64,000 nt of DNA from Corallococcus interemptor. Lineage in GTDB: Bacteria > Myxococcota > Myxococcia > Myxococcales > Myxococcaceae. The notes below the pieces were generated by a model. That model made no database searches and had not been told where the DNA came from. It saw only the letters and a list, made by a program, of their open reading frames with translations. Location of the stretch: assembly GCF_003668875.1 (NCBI RefSeq), contig NZ_RAWM01000016.1:42314-106313 (forward strand), given 5' to 3'. Every line of letters starts with the position of its first letter. The stretch's first letter is position 1. A program made the position numbers and the translations under genes. Shown piece after piece: positions 52,201-61,124 of this stretch.

Positions 52201-52264
52201 GTGCGTCCGCTGCTCCTGATGCTCCAGGGCCTCCCCTCGGGTGACGCTCACTCCCCAGCCGCCC

Positions 52265-55200
52265 ATGTCCACGAACAACTCGCGCCCGCCCTCGAAGTCC
52301 GCCACCCACGCCGCCTCCGGCTTCTTCGCCCTGCGCACCCCGCTGCTTCCCTTCGACACGCTGGTCGACTGGGGCCGGGACCTGGGCGCGTGGCGGCTGC
52401 CGGAGGGCCAGCGCGCGGACGCACTCGCCGGAGAGCGCGCGCGGCTGCGTGAGCGCCTGCGCGCGTGGGTGGAGGAGCCGGTGGTGCGGGAGGCCCTCTT
52501 CCTCGCCTCGCCCGGCCTCGAGGAGAGCATCCCCGTCTGGCTGGAGTCCCCGGATTCGGAGTGGGGCCAGAAGGTGGAGCGCGGCCTGGTGCGCTACCTG
52601 TCGCGGATGTCCGGGCGCGCGACGCCCTTCGGCCTCTTCGCGGCGCACTCCGTGGGCAGCCTGCGTGACAGGGCGCGGCTGCGCGTGCCGGAGCGCTCCG
52701 CCGTCCGCAAGCACACGCGCCTGGACATGGACTACGTCTGCGCGCTGGTGGAGCACGTGCGGCGCGAGCCCGAGGTGATGCGCGCGCTGCGCTACGTGCC
52801 CAACACCAGCCTGTACCGCACGCCCACGGAGCTGCGTTACCTGGAGATGCGGCAGCGCGGACGCGAGCGCAGCTACGGGCTGGTGGCCGTGGAGCCCACG
52901 CCCTACCTGGACGCCACGCTGGAGCAGGCCCGGGCGGGCGCGACGCTGGAGGCGCTGGCCCAGGCGCTGGTGGCGCAGGACTCGGAGATTCCGCTGGAGG
53001 ACGCGCGCCAGTACACCGTGGAGCTGGTGGAGGCGCAGCTCCTGGTGCCCACGTGGGCACCGAACCTGACGGGGCCGGAGCCCGTGCCCTTCCTCCTGGC
53101 GGGCGCCGAGGGCATCCCCGCGCTCGCGCCGGTGCGGGAGCGGCTGTCCGCCGTCCAGTCGCTTCTGGCCGACCTGGATGCCGCCCCGCCGGGCGCGTCC
53201 CCGGCGTCGTACCGGCACGTGGCGCGCACCCTGGAGGCGCTGCCGGTTCCGGTGGAACTCCCGCGCCTGTTCCAGGTGGACTCGGTGCGTCCGGCCGCGG
53301 ACCTCTCGCTCCCGCCGCGAGTGGCCTCCGAGCTGCTGCGCGCCGCGGAGGTCCTGCGCCGCATCACCCCGGAGCGGAGCGAGCAGGATCCGCTGGCGCG
53401 CTTCCGGGAACGGTTCGCGGCGCGCTACGAGGGACGCTCGGTGCCGCTGCTGGAGGCCCTGGACGAGGAGCGGGGCATCGGCTTCGTGGCCGACGTCCGG
53501 CCCGGTGGAGGCACGGGCCCGCTCGTGAAGGGCCTGGGCTTCCGCTCGCCTCGCGGCGCGGACCCGGCCGGCCTGGACCCCCGGGCGCGGCACCTGCTGC
53601 GCCGGATCCAGGAGGTGACGGAGGCGCACGCCCTGGAGCTGGTGCTGACGGACGAGGACCTGCGCGCCATGGAGGCGGAGACGCCCCGGCGGCTGCCGGA
53701 TGCCTTTGGCATTGCGAGCACCCTCATCGCCGACTCCGCCGAGGCGGTGGACCGCGGAGACTTCCGCATCCTCTTCGAGAACATCCACGTGGCGGGGGCC
53801 GTGTACATGGGCCGCTTCTGCCATGGAGACCCGGAGCTGGAGGCGCGGGTGCGCGAGCACCTGCGGGCCGAGGAGGCCCTGCGCCCGGATGCCGTCTTCG
53901 CGGAGATCGTCCACCTGCCCCAGGGCCGCATGGGCAACGTCATCAGTCGGCCCGCGCTGCGGCGCCATGACCTCGTCTTCCTGGGACAGTCCGGCGTGCC
54001 CGAGGCGGACCGCATCGACGTCGCGGACCTGCGCCTGTCGCTGGAGGGCAACCGGCTGGTGCTGCGCTCGGAGCGGCTGGGGCGGGAGGTGGTTCCCCGG
54101 CTGACGAACGCGCACAACTACGTCGGCTACGGACTGAGCCTCTACCGCTTCCTCTGCATGATGCAGAGCGAGGGCGGCGAGCGGGGCATGCGCTTCCTCT
54201 GGGGGCCGCTGGACGCCGCGTCCTTCCTGCCGCGCGTGCGGTACGGGCGGACGGTGCTGGCGCTGGCCTGCTGGAACCTGAACTCCACGCAGCTCCAGGC
54301 CTGGGGGAAGCTGCGAGGCGCCGCGCGGTTCGATGCGGTGCAGCGCTACCGCCAGGAGGCGAGGCTGCCGCGCTGGGTGTGCCTGCGCGACGGGGACAAC
54401 CAGCTCCCGGTCGACCTGGACAACGTCCTGTCCGTGGAGACGCTGGTCCACACCATCAAGGAGCGTCCGCTCGCGGTGTTGGAGGAGCTGTACCCCGGGC
54501 CGGAAGGGCTGTGCGTGGAGGGCGGTGATGGGCGCTACGTGCACGAGGTGGTGGTGCCCTTCGTGCGCGAGCCGTCCGCGGTGGAGCCGCCGCCCGCGCC
54601 GCCTTCCGCCCCGCCGGCGCAGGTGACGCGGCGGTTTCCTCCGGGCTCCGAGTGGCTGTACCTCAAGCTCTACACGGGCACGGCGACGGCGGACCGGCTG
54701 CTGCGGGGCGGGCTGGGCGACACCGTGCGGCAGGTGCTGGACTCGGGCGCGGTGGACCGCTGGTTCTTCATCCGCTACGGCGACCCGGACTTCCACCTGC
54801 GGTTACGCTTCCACGGCGATCCCGCGCGACTAGAGTCCCAGGTGTGGCCGGTGCTGCGCTCTGCGTGCGCGGACCTGCTGGACGACGGCACGGGCTGGAA
54901 GCTGCAGTGGGACACCTACGAGCGCGAGGTGGAGCGCTACGGCGGGCCGGTGGGCGTCGTGCTGTCGGAGGCGTTCTTCTCCGTGGACAGCGACGCGACG
55001 TTGGAGCTGCTGCGCACGTGCGAGGGCGATGCGGGCGCGGACCTGCGCTGGCGGCTGGTGCTGAAGGGGCTGGACCTGCTGCTCACGGACCTGGGGCTGC
55101 CGCTGGCCGCGAAGGCCCGGGTGGCCGAGCGGGCACGGGCTGGCTTCGCGTCCGAGTTCAAGTCCGGCAAGGTGCTGGAGACGCAGCTGAGCGCGCGCTT

Positions 55201-55495
55201 CCGCGCCGAGCGCCCGAAGCTGGAGGCGCTACTGGACGCGACGCCCGCCACCGAGGGCCCGTGGCAGGAAGGGCTCTCGGTGCTCCAGCGACGCAGCCAG
55301 CGGCTCGTCCCCGTGGGCCGCGAGTTCCAGGCCGCCGAGCGCGAAGGCCGGCTCACCCTTCCCGTGGAAGCGCTGGCCACGAGCCTGATGCACATGCACG
55401 TCAACCGCGTGCTGCCGGACGACGCGCGGGCCCACGAGCTCGTCCTGTACGACTTCCTCTCGCGGCTGTACCGCTCGCGCCTGGCCCGGGACTGA
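52265..55495 (+). CDS. lanB: Class I lanthipeptide dehydratase LanB (full length)
   Basis: LanB glutamylates Ser/Thr of the precursor from glutamyl-tRNA and then eliminates glutamate to give dehydro residues. The 1076-residue protein has the N-terminal glutamylation domain (FFALRTPLLPFDTL, FLASPGLEESI, RYLSRMSGRATPFGLFAAHSVG, LVLRSERLGREVVPRLTNAHN) and, from about residue 790, the elimination domain (EWLYLKLYTGTATADRLL, WFFIRYGDPDFHLRLRFHGDP). Its size shows both domains are fused, as in NisB, not split. ATG 52265 is chosen; a GTG at 52241 is also in frame, and neither has a clear ribosome-binding site. Transcription probably relies on read-through from lanA. Confidence 0.94.
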   Translation: MSTNNSRPPSKSATHAASGFFALRTPLLPFDTLVDWGRDLGAWRLPEGQRADALAGERARLRERLRAWVEEPVVREALFLASPGLEESIPVWLESPDSEWGQKVERGLVRYLSRMSGRATPFGLFAAHSVGSLRDRARLRVPERSAVRKHTRLDMDYVCALVEHVRREPEVMRALRYVPNTSLYRTPTELRYLEMRQRGRERSYGLVAVEPTPYLDATLEQARAGATLEALAQALVAQDSEIPLEDARQYTVELVEAQLLVPTWAPNLTGPEPVPFLLAGAEGIPALAPVRERLSAVQSLLADLDAAPPGASPASYRHVARTLEALPVPVELPRLFQVDSVRPAADLSLPPRVASELLRAAEVLRRITPERSEQDPLARFRERFAARYEGRSVPLLEALDEERGIGFVADVRPGGGTGPLVKGLGFRSPRGADPAGLDPRARHLLRRIQEVTEAHALELVLTDEDLRAMEAETPRRLPDAFGIASTLIADSAEAVDRGDFRILFENIHVAGAVYMGRFCHGDPELEARVREHLRAEEALRPDAVFAEIVHLPQGRMGNVISRPALRRHDLVFLGQSGVPEADRIDVADLRLSLEGNRLVLRSERLGREVVPRLTNAHNYVGYGLSLYRFLCMMQSEGGERGMRFLWGPLDAASFLPRVRYGRTVLALACWNLNSTQLQAWGKLRGAARFDAVQRYRQEARLPRWVCLRDGDNQLPVDLDNVLSVETLVHTIKERPLAVLEELYPGPEGLCVEGGDGRYVHEVVVPFVREPSAVEPPPAPPSAPPAQVTRRFPPGSEWLYLKLYTGTATADRLLRGGLGDTVRQVLDSGAVDRWFFIRYGDPDFHLRLRFHGDPARLESQVWPVLRSACADLLDDGTGWKLQWDTYEREVERYGGPVGVVLSEAFFSVDSDATLELLRTCEGDAGADLRWRLVLKGLDLLLTDLGLPLAAKARVAERARAGFASEFKSGKVLETQLSARFRAERPKLEALLDATPATEGPWQEGLSVLQRRSQRLVPVGREFQAAEREGRLTLPVEALATSLMHMHVNRVLPDDARAHELVLYDFLSRLYRSRLARD

Positions 55496-55686
55496 GACAC
55501 GCGCATTGAATCATAGAAGTCGTGCAATACATGGATTGTGAAAGCGCGCGGCTGTCCATGAGACATCGGTGGGACGTCTCAGACCCAGGTCGTAGCCCCC
55601 GGGGGCTTCGGTTTCACAGTGAGGATGGGTTACGCTTCGGTGCGACACGGCGGAATGGGACCGCCGGGTCTGGGCCGGGGTGTTTC

Positions 55687-56229
55687 GTGGAAGAAGAGAT
55701 CGTCTATCGCCACACGGTGGAGGGGGTGTTCCGCTCCATTGGTGACCGGCTCACTCCGGAGCTTCGGACCAAGCTGAAGGACGTGGGCCTGGACCTGGAC
55801 GCACAGTCCCCTCACCACACCCCCCGGAAGACCTTCGCGGAGGCCCTGCGCGTCACCGCGGAGCACCTGTATCCGCAGCTGGACGTGAGCGAGGGCTTCA
55901 GGCGCCTGGGCCTCGGCATCATCCAGGGGATGGAGCAGACCGTGCTCGGCAAGTCGCTCGTGTCCATGTGGCCCATCTTCGGCCCCGAGCGCGTCGTGGT
56001 GCGCATCCAGGAGAGCTTCTCCACCGTGAACAACTACATGCGGTCGGAGCTGCTCACCCAGGGCCCCGGGCACCACATCATCCGCGTCAACGAGTGCAAC
56101 GGGAACCCGGGCTACCTGCGCGGGCTCATCGAAGCGGGGCTCGCCAAGGCCGGCGCGCGCAACCTCCGCGTGGAGCCCTTCGACTTCGACGGCCACGCGT
56201 GCTCCTACCGCATCCGCTGGGGCATCTGA
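55687..56229 (+). CDS. DUF2378 (TIGR02265) myxobacterial paralogous family protein
   Basis: This 180-residue protein reads VEEEIVYRHTVEGVFRSIG, then DAQSPHHTPRKTFAEALRV, RLGLGIIQGMEQTVLGKSL, WPIFGPERVVVRIQESFSTV and GLAKAGARNLRVEPFDFDG. This is the DUF2378 family known as a large paralogous group in myxobacteria. Function is unknown; the fold resembles heme-NO-binding-like small domains only distantly. The GTG at 55687 gives the same length as the neighbouring paralogue, supporting this start over an in-frame codon at 55522. 190 bp without a gene separate it from lanB. Confidence 0.88.
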   Translation: MEEEIVYRHTVEGVFRSIGDRLTPELRTKLKDVGLDLDAQSPHHTPRKTFAEALRVTAEHLYPQLDVSEGFRRLGLGIIQGMEQTVLGKSLVSMWPIFGPERVVVRIQESFSTVNNYMRSELLTQGPGHHIIRVNECNGNPGYLRGLIEAGLAKAGARNLRVEPFDFDGHACSYRIRWGI

Positions 56230-56401
56230 GGCGAAAGGCCGGGCAAAACAAGAACATCCACGCAAATGCGCTGTCCGGGAAAGACAGACGAATTTGCTTG
56301 AGGTTGCGTGGCGTCTGGCGGACGTCCGTGTGTTCGTGATGACATTGCTGTGAGCTGCCGTTAGGGCTGCGCGCAATCACATCCGACCCCCGGACGGATT
56401 C

Positions 56402-56944
56402 ATGGCAGAGCAGGTTGTCTATCGTCACACGATTGAAGGCTTGTTCCGCTCCATTGGCCCTCGGCTCACGCCAGGGCTGAAGAACCAGCTGAAACAAGCG
56501 GGGCTGGACCTGGACGCGCCGCTTCCCCGCAACACGCCCCGGCTCGTCTTCGCGGAGGCGCTGCGCATCACCGCGCGGCAGCTCTACCCGGACGTCGACA
56601 CGGAGGAGGGCTACCGGCGCCTGGGCCAGGGGCTCATCCAGGGCGTGGAGCAGACGCTGCTGGGCAAGGCCCTGGTGGCGATGTGGCCCATCTTCGGACC
56701 GGAGCGCGTCGTCATCCGCATCCAGGAGAGCTTCGCCACCGTGAACAACTACGTGCGCACGGAGCTGGAGACCCAGGGCAGCGCGCACCACATCCTGCGG
56801 GTGAGCGAGTGCAACGGGAGCCCCGGCTACCTGCGCGGCATCATCGAAGCGGGGCTCGCCAAGGCCGGCGCCCGGAACCTGCGCGTGGAGCCCTTCGACT
56901 TCGACGGCCACGCCTGCTCCTACCGCATCCGGTGGGACCCCTGA
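56402..56944 (+). CDS. DUF2378 (TIGR02265) paralogue, tandem copy
   Basis: This is a 180-residue paralogue of the upstream gene with the same length and clearly high identity: MAEQVVYRHTIEGLFRSIG, RLGQGLIQGVEQTLLGKAL, WPIFGPERVVIRIQESFATV and the shared C-terminal GLAKAGARNLRVEPFDFDG. It is a tandem duplication. The codon differences are mostly synonymous in the C-terminal third, so that part is the most constrained or most recently converted. Role unknown. A strong bidirectional terminator follows. Confidence 0.9.
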   Translation: MAEQVVYRHTIEGLFRSIGPRLTPGLKNQLKQAGLDLDAPLPRNTPRLVFAEALRITARQLYPDVDTEEGYRRLGQGLIQGVEQTLLGKALVAMWPIFGPERVVIRIQESFATVNNYVRTELETQGSAHHILRVSECNGSPGYLRGIIEAGLAKAGARNLRVEPFDFDGHACSYRIRWDP

Positions 56945-56950
56945 AACGAC

Positions 56951-56985
56951 AAGGCCCCCGGATCCCTTCATGGATCCGGGGGCCT
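56951..56985. terminator. Bidirectional intrinsic terminator between convergent genes
   Basis: AAGGCCCCCGGATCC (56951-56965) pairs exactly with GGATCCGGGGGCCTT (56971-56985) around CTTCA. The A and T ends serve both the DUF2378 gene and the converging pirin gene. Confidence 0.85.
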
Positions 56986-57002
56986 TCTTCGCGGCCGGCG
57001 CA

Positions 57003-57698
57003 TCAGGCCAGGTCGAACAGCAGGGCCTCCAGCGGCTCGGAGGCGGTGAGCACGAGGCTCGACTCGTCGGAGACGGCCACGCCGTCACCGGCCTTCAGGG
57101 CCACGCCGTTGAGCGTGCCGGTGCCGCGCGCGATCTGCACCCAGGCGTGACGGCCCTTGGGCAGGGTGTACTCCGCCTTCTCGCCCGGGCTCAGCAGCGT
57201 GCTGTTGAGCAGCACGTCCTGGTGCACGGTGAGGCTGCCGTCGCGAGCGTCGGGGCTGGCCACCACGCGCCAGCGTCCCTGACGGTCCTTCTCCGGGAAG
57301 AACTTCTGCTCATACTCCGGCTTCAGGCCCTTCTTCTCCGGGATGATCCAGATCTGCAGGAAGTGGACGTCCTCGTTGGAGCCGTTCATCTCGCTGTGCA
57401 TCACGCCCGTGCCGGCCGTCATGCGCTGCACTTCACCGGCGCGCAGGAGCCCCTGGCCTCCCGTGCTGTCCCGGTGCGCGATGGCGCCGCTGAGCGGGTA
57501 GGTGATGATCTCCATGTCCCGGTGCGGGTGCGTGTCGAAGCCCTCGCCGGCCTGCACGCGGTCCTCGTTGATGACGCGCAGGGAGCGGAAGCCCATGTTC
57601 TCCGGGTCGAAGTAGCTGGCGAAGGAGAAGGTGTGGTGCGAATCCAGCCAGCCGTGGTTGGCGTGACCGCGTGCTTCGGAGGGGCGAACGTTCATCAT
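57003..57698 (-). CDS. Pirin family protein (bicupin)
   Basis: The 231-residue protein has the pirin N-terminal cupin with metal ligands in FDTHPHRDMEIITYPLSG (His-x-His), the Glu in AGEVQRMTAGTGVMHSEMN, and the C-terminal cupin. The start MMNVRPSEARGHANHGWLDSHHTFSF is diagnostic of the YhhW/quercetinase-like pirins. These are Fe-binding redox sensors or quercetin dioxygenases. ATG 57698 follows GGAAGC. It lies just downstream of the LysR gene on the same strand, about 110 bp apart. Confidence 0.95.
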   Translation of the reverse strand: MMNVRPSEARGHANHGWLDSHHTFSFASYFDPENMGFRSLRVINEDRVQAGEGFDTHPHRDMEIITYPLSGAIAHRDSTGGQGLLRAGEVQRMTAGTGVMHSEMNGSNEDVHFLQIWIIPEKKGLKPEYEQKFFPEKDRQGRWRVVASPDARDGSLTVHQDVLLNSTLLSPGEKAEYTLPKGRHAWVQIARGTGTLNGVALKAGDGVAVSDESSLVLTASEPLEALLFDLA

Positions 57699-57806
57699 GG
57701 TGTGTGCTTCCTTTCGAGACACAACATGCGCTCCGGAACGCCCCCTGGCCAGACGCGAACCTCGGGACACATCGTTCCATCCACGGAACGAAACGCCCGC
57801 ACTGTC

Positions 57807-58712
57807 TCAGCGCTTCGCTCGCTTGAAGGCCTCCTCGTTCCGGGGCCAGAACTCGCGCAGCACCTCCACGAAGGCCATCACCTTGGGCACGTGGTGGCGC
57901 GTGGGCGGGTAGACGGCGTGCACCGGCGCGCCCGTGGAGCTCCAGTCCGGCAGCACGCGCTGGAGCCGCCCGGACGCCAGGTCCTCGATGCATTGCTGAC
58001 CCGGGATGAGCGCCACGCCAGCGCCCAGGCACGTCACCGCGCGCAGCATGTCTGGCTCGTTCACCGTCAGCCGCCCGGACACCTTCACTTCGACGGAGCG
58101 CCCGCCCGCGTGCAGCGTCCAGACGTTTCCCTTCAGCGACTTTCCGAAGAAGAGGCAGTCGTGCTTCGCCAGGTCCGCCGGCGTCTTCGGCGCCCCTCGC
58201 GCCTGGAGGTACCCGGGCGAGGCCACCACGAGCCACTCGATGTCTCCCAGCCGCCGCGCCATCAGCGACGAGTCCGGCAGCCGCCCGGCGCGCACCGCCA
58301 GGTCGAAGCCCTCCTCCATCAGGTCCACCGCCCGGTCCGTGCAGAGCAGCTCCACCTGCACCTCCGGGTACTTCTCCATGAAGCGCGCCACCAGCGGCGC
58401 GAGGAAGTGGACGGACAGGGGCGTCGTCACGCGCAGGAGCCCGTGCGGGCCGGCCTGCAGTCGCGTCACCGCCAGCTCCGCGGCCTCCGCCTCCGCGACG
58501 ATGCGCGCGCAATGTTCGTAGTACGCGCGGCCCACCTCCGTCAGGTGCAGCGTGCGCGTGGTGCGCTGGAGCAGCTGCGCGCCCACGCGCTCCTCCAGCT
58601 CCGACACCTTCCGGCTCACGGTGGACTTGGGCATGCGCAGCGCCTTCGCCGCCGCCGTGAAGCTGCCCGCCTGGACCACCCGGGCGAAGACGAGGAGTTC
58701 GTTGAGGTCCAT
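57807..58712 (-). CDS. LysR-family transcriptional regulator
   Basis: The 301-residue regulator has the winged-helix domain MDLNELLVFARVVQAGSFTAAAKALRMPKSTVSRKVSELE and a substrate-binding domain with LRVTTPLSVHFLAPLVARF and VDLMEEGFDLAVRAGRL, as in the LysR/DsdC subgroup. ATG 58712 is chosen because the domain starts there. It is divergent from the YceI gene with about 150 bp between starts, and upstream of the pirin gene. By the usual LysR rule it probably controls the divergent yceI and perhaps pirin; no operator was resolved. Confidence 0.94.
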   Translation of the reverse strand: MDLNELLVFARVVQAGSFTAAAKALRMPKSTVSRKVSELEERVGAQLLQRTTRTLHLTEVGRAYYEHCARIVAEAEAAELAVTRLQAGPHGLLRVTTPLSVHFLAPLVARFMEKYPEVQVELLCTDRAVDLMEEGFDLAVRAGRLPDSSLMARRLGDIEWLVVASPGYLQARGAPKTPADLAKHDCLFFGKSLKGNVWTLHAGGRSVEVKVSGRLTVNEPDMLRAVTCLGAGVALIPGQQCIEDLASGRLQRVLPDWSSTGAPVHAVYPPTRHHVPKVMAFVEVLREFWPRNEEAFKRAKR

Positions 58713-58863
58713 GGCCCTTGCCTCGTGCAGGAGGAGGACTGTCCCAGCCATGGAACAGTGCTTCCTGCCGGTCCCGTCTAATCCGGAACGCGGGGGGCCG
58801 CTACCTTACGCCTCGTTGAAACACACCGCCGCGAACGCGGCGCTCACGACGAGGAAGACGACC

Positions 58864-59412
58864 ATGGCCACGACCCTCTGGAACATCGACACCACGCACA
58901 CCGGCATCCACTTCTCCGTCCGCCACATGGTCGTGGCGAAGGTGCGCGGCAGCTTCACGAAGTTCGGCGGCACCATCACCCTGGATGACGCGAACCCGGC
59001 GGCCTCCTCCGTGTCCGTCTCCATCGAGGCGGCGAGCATCAGCACCGGCGTGGAGCAGCGCGACAACCACCTGCGCTCGCCGGACTTCTTCGACGTGGCG
59101 CAGTTCCCGGCGCTCACCTTCCAGAGCACGAAGGTGGAGCCCTCCGGCAAGCACCTGAAGGTGACGGGCCAGCTCACCATCCGTGGCATCAGCCGCGAGG
59201 TCGTCCTGGAGGCGGAGCAGCTGGGCATCGCCAAGGACCCGTGGGGCAACACCAAGGCCGCGTTCGAGGCGAAGACGTCCATCAACCGCGGCGACTTCGG
59301 CCTGACGTGGAACCAGGCGCTGGAGGCGGGCGGCGTGCTGGTGGGCGAGAAGATTGAAATCGCCCTCGAGGTCCAGGCCGCCCAGGCGCAGTCGGGCGAG
59401 AAGGCGGCCTGA
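58864..59412 (+). CDS. YceI family protein
   Basis: This 182-residue lipocalin-like beta-barrel protein has WNIDTTHTGIHFSVRHMVVAKVRG, the central IEAASISTGVEQRDNHLRSPDFFDVAQFP split over the typical 'D.HL.s.dFFD...fP' motif, LTIRGISREVVLE and NRGDFGLTWNQALEAGGVLVG. YceI binds isoprenoid-type lipids. No signal peptide is present, so it is likely cytoplasmic, unlike E. coli YceI. GAGGAAGACG precedes ATG 58864. Divergent from LysR, which probably regulates it. Confidence 0.95.
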   Translation: MATTLWNIDTTHTGIHFSVRHMVVAKVRGSFTKFGGTITLDDANPAASSVSVSIEAASISTGVEQRDNHLRSPDFFDVAQFPALTFQSTKVEPSGKHLKVTGQLTIRGISREVVLEAEQLGIAKDPWGNTKAAFEAKTSINRGDFGLTWNQALEAGGVLVGEKIEIALEVQAAQAQSGEKAA

Positions 59413-59426
59413 ACCCCGAAAAGGGA

Positions 59427-60356
59427 CTACTCGACGCTGAAGGACGTCAGCACGAAGTGCACGCCGGCTTCCGTGCCCGAGCCGATGGTCGCGGTCGCCG
59501 GGCGCGCGATGTCCGTGGTGAAGGACACGCCCGCCGGGGCCGCCAGGTCCACCTGGTAGGTGCCCGGCAGCAGGTACTTGAAGTCCGCCACGTAGCGGCC
59601 GTCCACGCCGGCGACGAAGGACATCGTCTCGCGGCTGCCCTCGGCGTTGATGAGCACCGCGGAGAAGCCGGCCAGCGCCGGCAGGCCCGCGGGCAGCGAC
59701 ACGTCACCCGGCGCCAGGGTCACCTCCACGTTGCCGGAGAACTCCAGGTCCGCGCCCTTGATGATGGGGCGCATGACCCACTTGCCGGAGCCGCCAGCCT
59801 CCTTGCCAAAGCTCTGCGCCACGTCGAAGTCCACCAGGATGACCTTCTGGCCGTCATCGCTGGTGATGGTGACGTCCGCGTCCTTGTCGAACTTGACCTT
59901 CAGGCCGGAGCTGCTGGCGCTGGGCATGTGCAGGTCGCCGTCCACCTGGGCGCCCTCGGGCAGGCCCGCGTAGTCGCGGGAGGTGGCGAAGATGCGGCTT
60001 CCGCCGTCCTGCTTCACCTGGACGTAGCCGCCGGTGATGACGAAGCGCAGCTCCTTGTACGTGCCGGGCGGCACCTCCGCGTCCTTCACCAGGTCCGCGG
60101 TGTCGTTGGCCAGGGTGAGCAGGTCGGTGGTGACGGGCTCGCTCAGGAGCACCACGTCGCCCTTGCCGTCCTTGTCACCCTCCACGCTGCCCTTCAGGTA
60201 CACCTTCGAGATGGTCACCACGGCCTTCTCGAACGTGTCGCCCGGGGCGTCGGTGAGCTTGAGGGTGACGCGGGCGTTGTTGTCGCCGCAGGCCGCCAGG
60301 CACAGCAGCCCCGTGGCCAGCAGCAGGGTGGAAGTCAGGTGTCGCAGGGAGTTCAT
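59427..60356 (-). CDS. DUF4382 domain lipoprotein
   Basis: The 309-residue protein has a lipoprotein signal (LLLATGLLCLAACGD) and, from residue 28, the DUF4382 domain (ARVTLKLTDAPGDTFEKAVV, VTISKVYLKG, EVPPGTYKELRFVITGGYV), a transthyretin/CnaB-like beta-sandwich. The C-terminal ~90 residues form a second beta domain (SLPAGLPALAGFSAVLINAEG). Probably anchored in the envelope with an unknown role. Ends 14 bp from the convergent yceI stop. Confidence 0.88.
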   Translation of the reverse strand: MNSLRHLTSTLLLATGLLCLAACGDNNARVTLKLTDAPGDTFEKAVVTISKVYLKGSVEGDKDGKGDVVLLSEPVTTDLLTLANDTADLVKDAEVPPGTYKELRFVITGGYVQVKQDGGSRIFATSRDYAGLPEGAQVDGDLHMPSASSSGLKVKFDKDADVTITSDDGQKVILVDFDVAQSFGKEAGGSGKWVMRPIIKGADLEFSGNVEVTLAPGDVSLPAGLPALAGFSAVLINAEGSRETMSFVAGVDGRYVADFKYLLPGTYQVDLAAPAGVSFTTDIARPATATIGSGTEAGVHFVLTSFSVE

Positions 60357-60424
60357 TCAAGAGCCTCGGTGTGAATCAGGAAAAGACGCGGGAGGAGACC
60401 CGCCCGCGTCCGGAGCGGCCACGC

Positions 60425-60925
60425 TCAGCCGATGTTCGGCCAGCACTGGCCTTCCTGGCAGGACAGGCCGTTGCAGCAGCTGTCCGCGCCGCTCTCGTCG
60501 GTGGAGCACTCATTGCCCTGGGGGATGCACTGGGGACCGGCGTCGACGTCGCCGCCCGAGGAGCCGCCGTCGGTCGCCGTGCCGCCGTCGGACTCGCCGG
60601 TGCCGCCGTCCGTGGGCGTCTCGCCGCCGTCGTCGCAGGCACCCAGCGTGTCGCCGTGGCGCAGGTGCGCGGCCATCGCGGGCAGCCCCACCCGGATGGT
60701 GTGCGCGTTGGCGTGATTGCCCGGCGGGATGTGGCAGAGGGTGGCGAAGCCATCCGGAGCGCTGCCGCCATCCGTGGCGGGTGCTTCTCCGGCGCCCAGG
60801 TTGTCGCCGCCGGTGGCGAGCGACGGATCCTCTTCCGTCGTCGTGGGGCCGCCGCAGCCGAAGGCCAGCAGCGCCGAGCACAACACCATCCATGCCGCGG
60901 AAGTACGAGCGGTCGGGTTACGCAT
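60425..60925 (-). CDS. Small Cys-rich lipoprotein with CHIPPGN and knot-like C-terminus
   Basis: The 166-residue product has a lipoprotein signal (MVLCSALLAFGCGG). A 35-residue segment LCHIPPGNHANAHTIRVG ends HLRHGDTLGAC, a motif widespread in secreted bacterial proteins. A Gly/Asp/Thr-rich linker and a C-terminal Cys-rich module (CIPQGNECS ... CCNGLSCQEGQCWP) follow, with the spacing of a small disulphide knot. AGGAGG fits the ATG at 60925 with 6-base spacing; an in-frame ATG at 60931 abuts it. Function unknown. Confidence 0.78.
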   Translation of the reverse strand: MRNPTARTSAAWMVLCSALLAFGCGGPTTTEEDPSLATGGDNLGAGEAPATDGGSAPDGFATLCHIPPGNHANAHTIRVGLPAMAAHLRHGDTLGACDDGGETPTDGGTGESDGGTATDGGSSGGDVDAGPQCIPQGNECSTDESGADSCCNGLSCQEGQCWPNIG

Positions 60926-61124
60926 GGTCATCCTCCTGTGAAACGAGGCGTTGGGGGGCCGCCCGGGGAGCGGAGTGCCTCGTTGTCAGGAAGACCCGCC
61001 TTTTCACTCAGTGGCCACAACGACAGACGGGCGGCGAAGTGTGAGGCGACGGACTGTCTGGATATGATTGGCTTTACGGAAAGCTTGATTCACAGCGGAA
61101 GCTGGCGCGCGCCGGAGGCGTATT

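Noticed and set aside
44717..55495. Class II (LanM) or thiopeptide locus
   Set aside because: There is no LanM, and LanB is full length with a LanC partner; no cycloaddition or azoline enzymes are seen.
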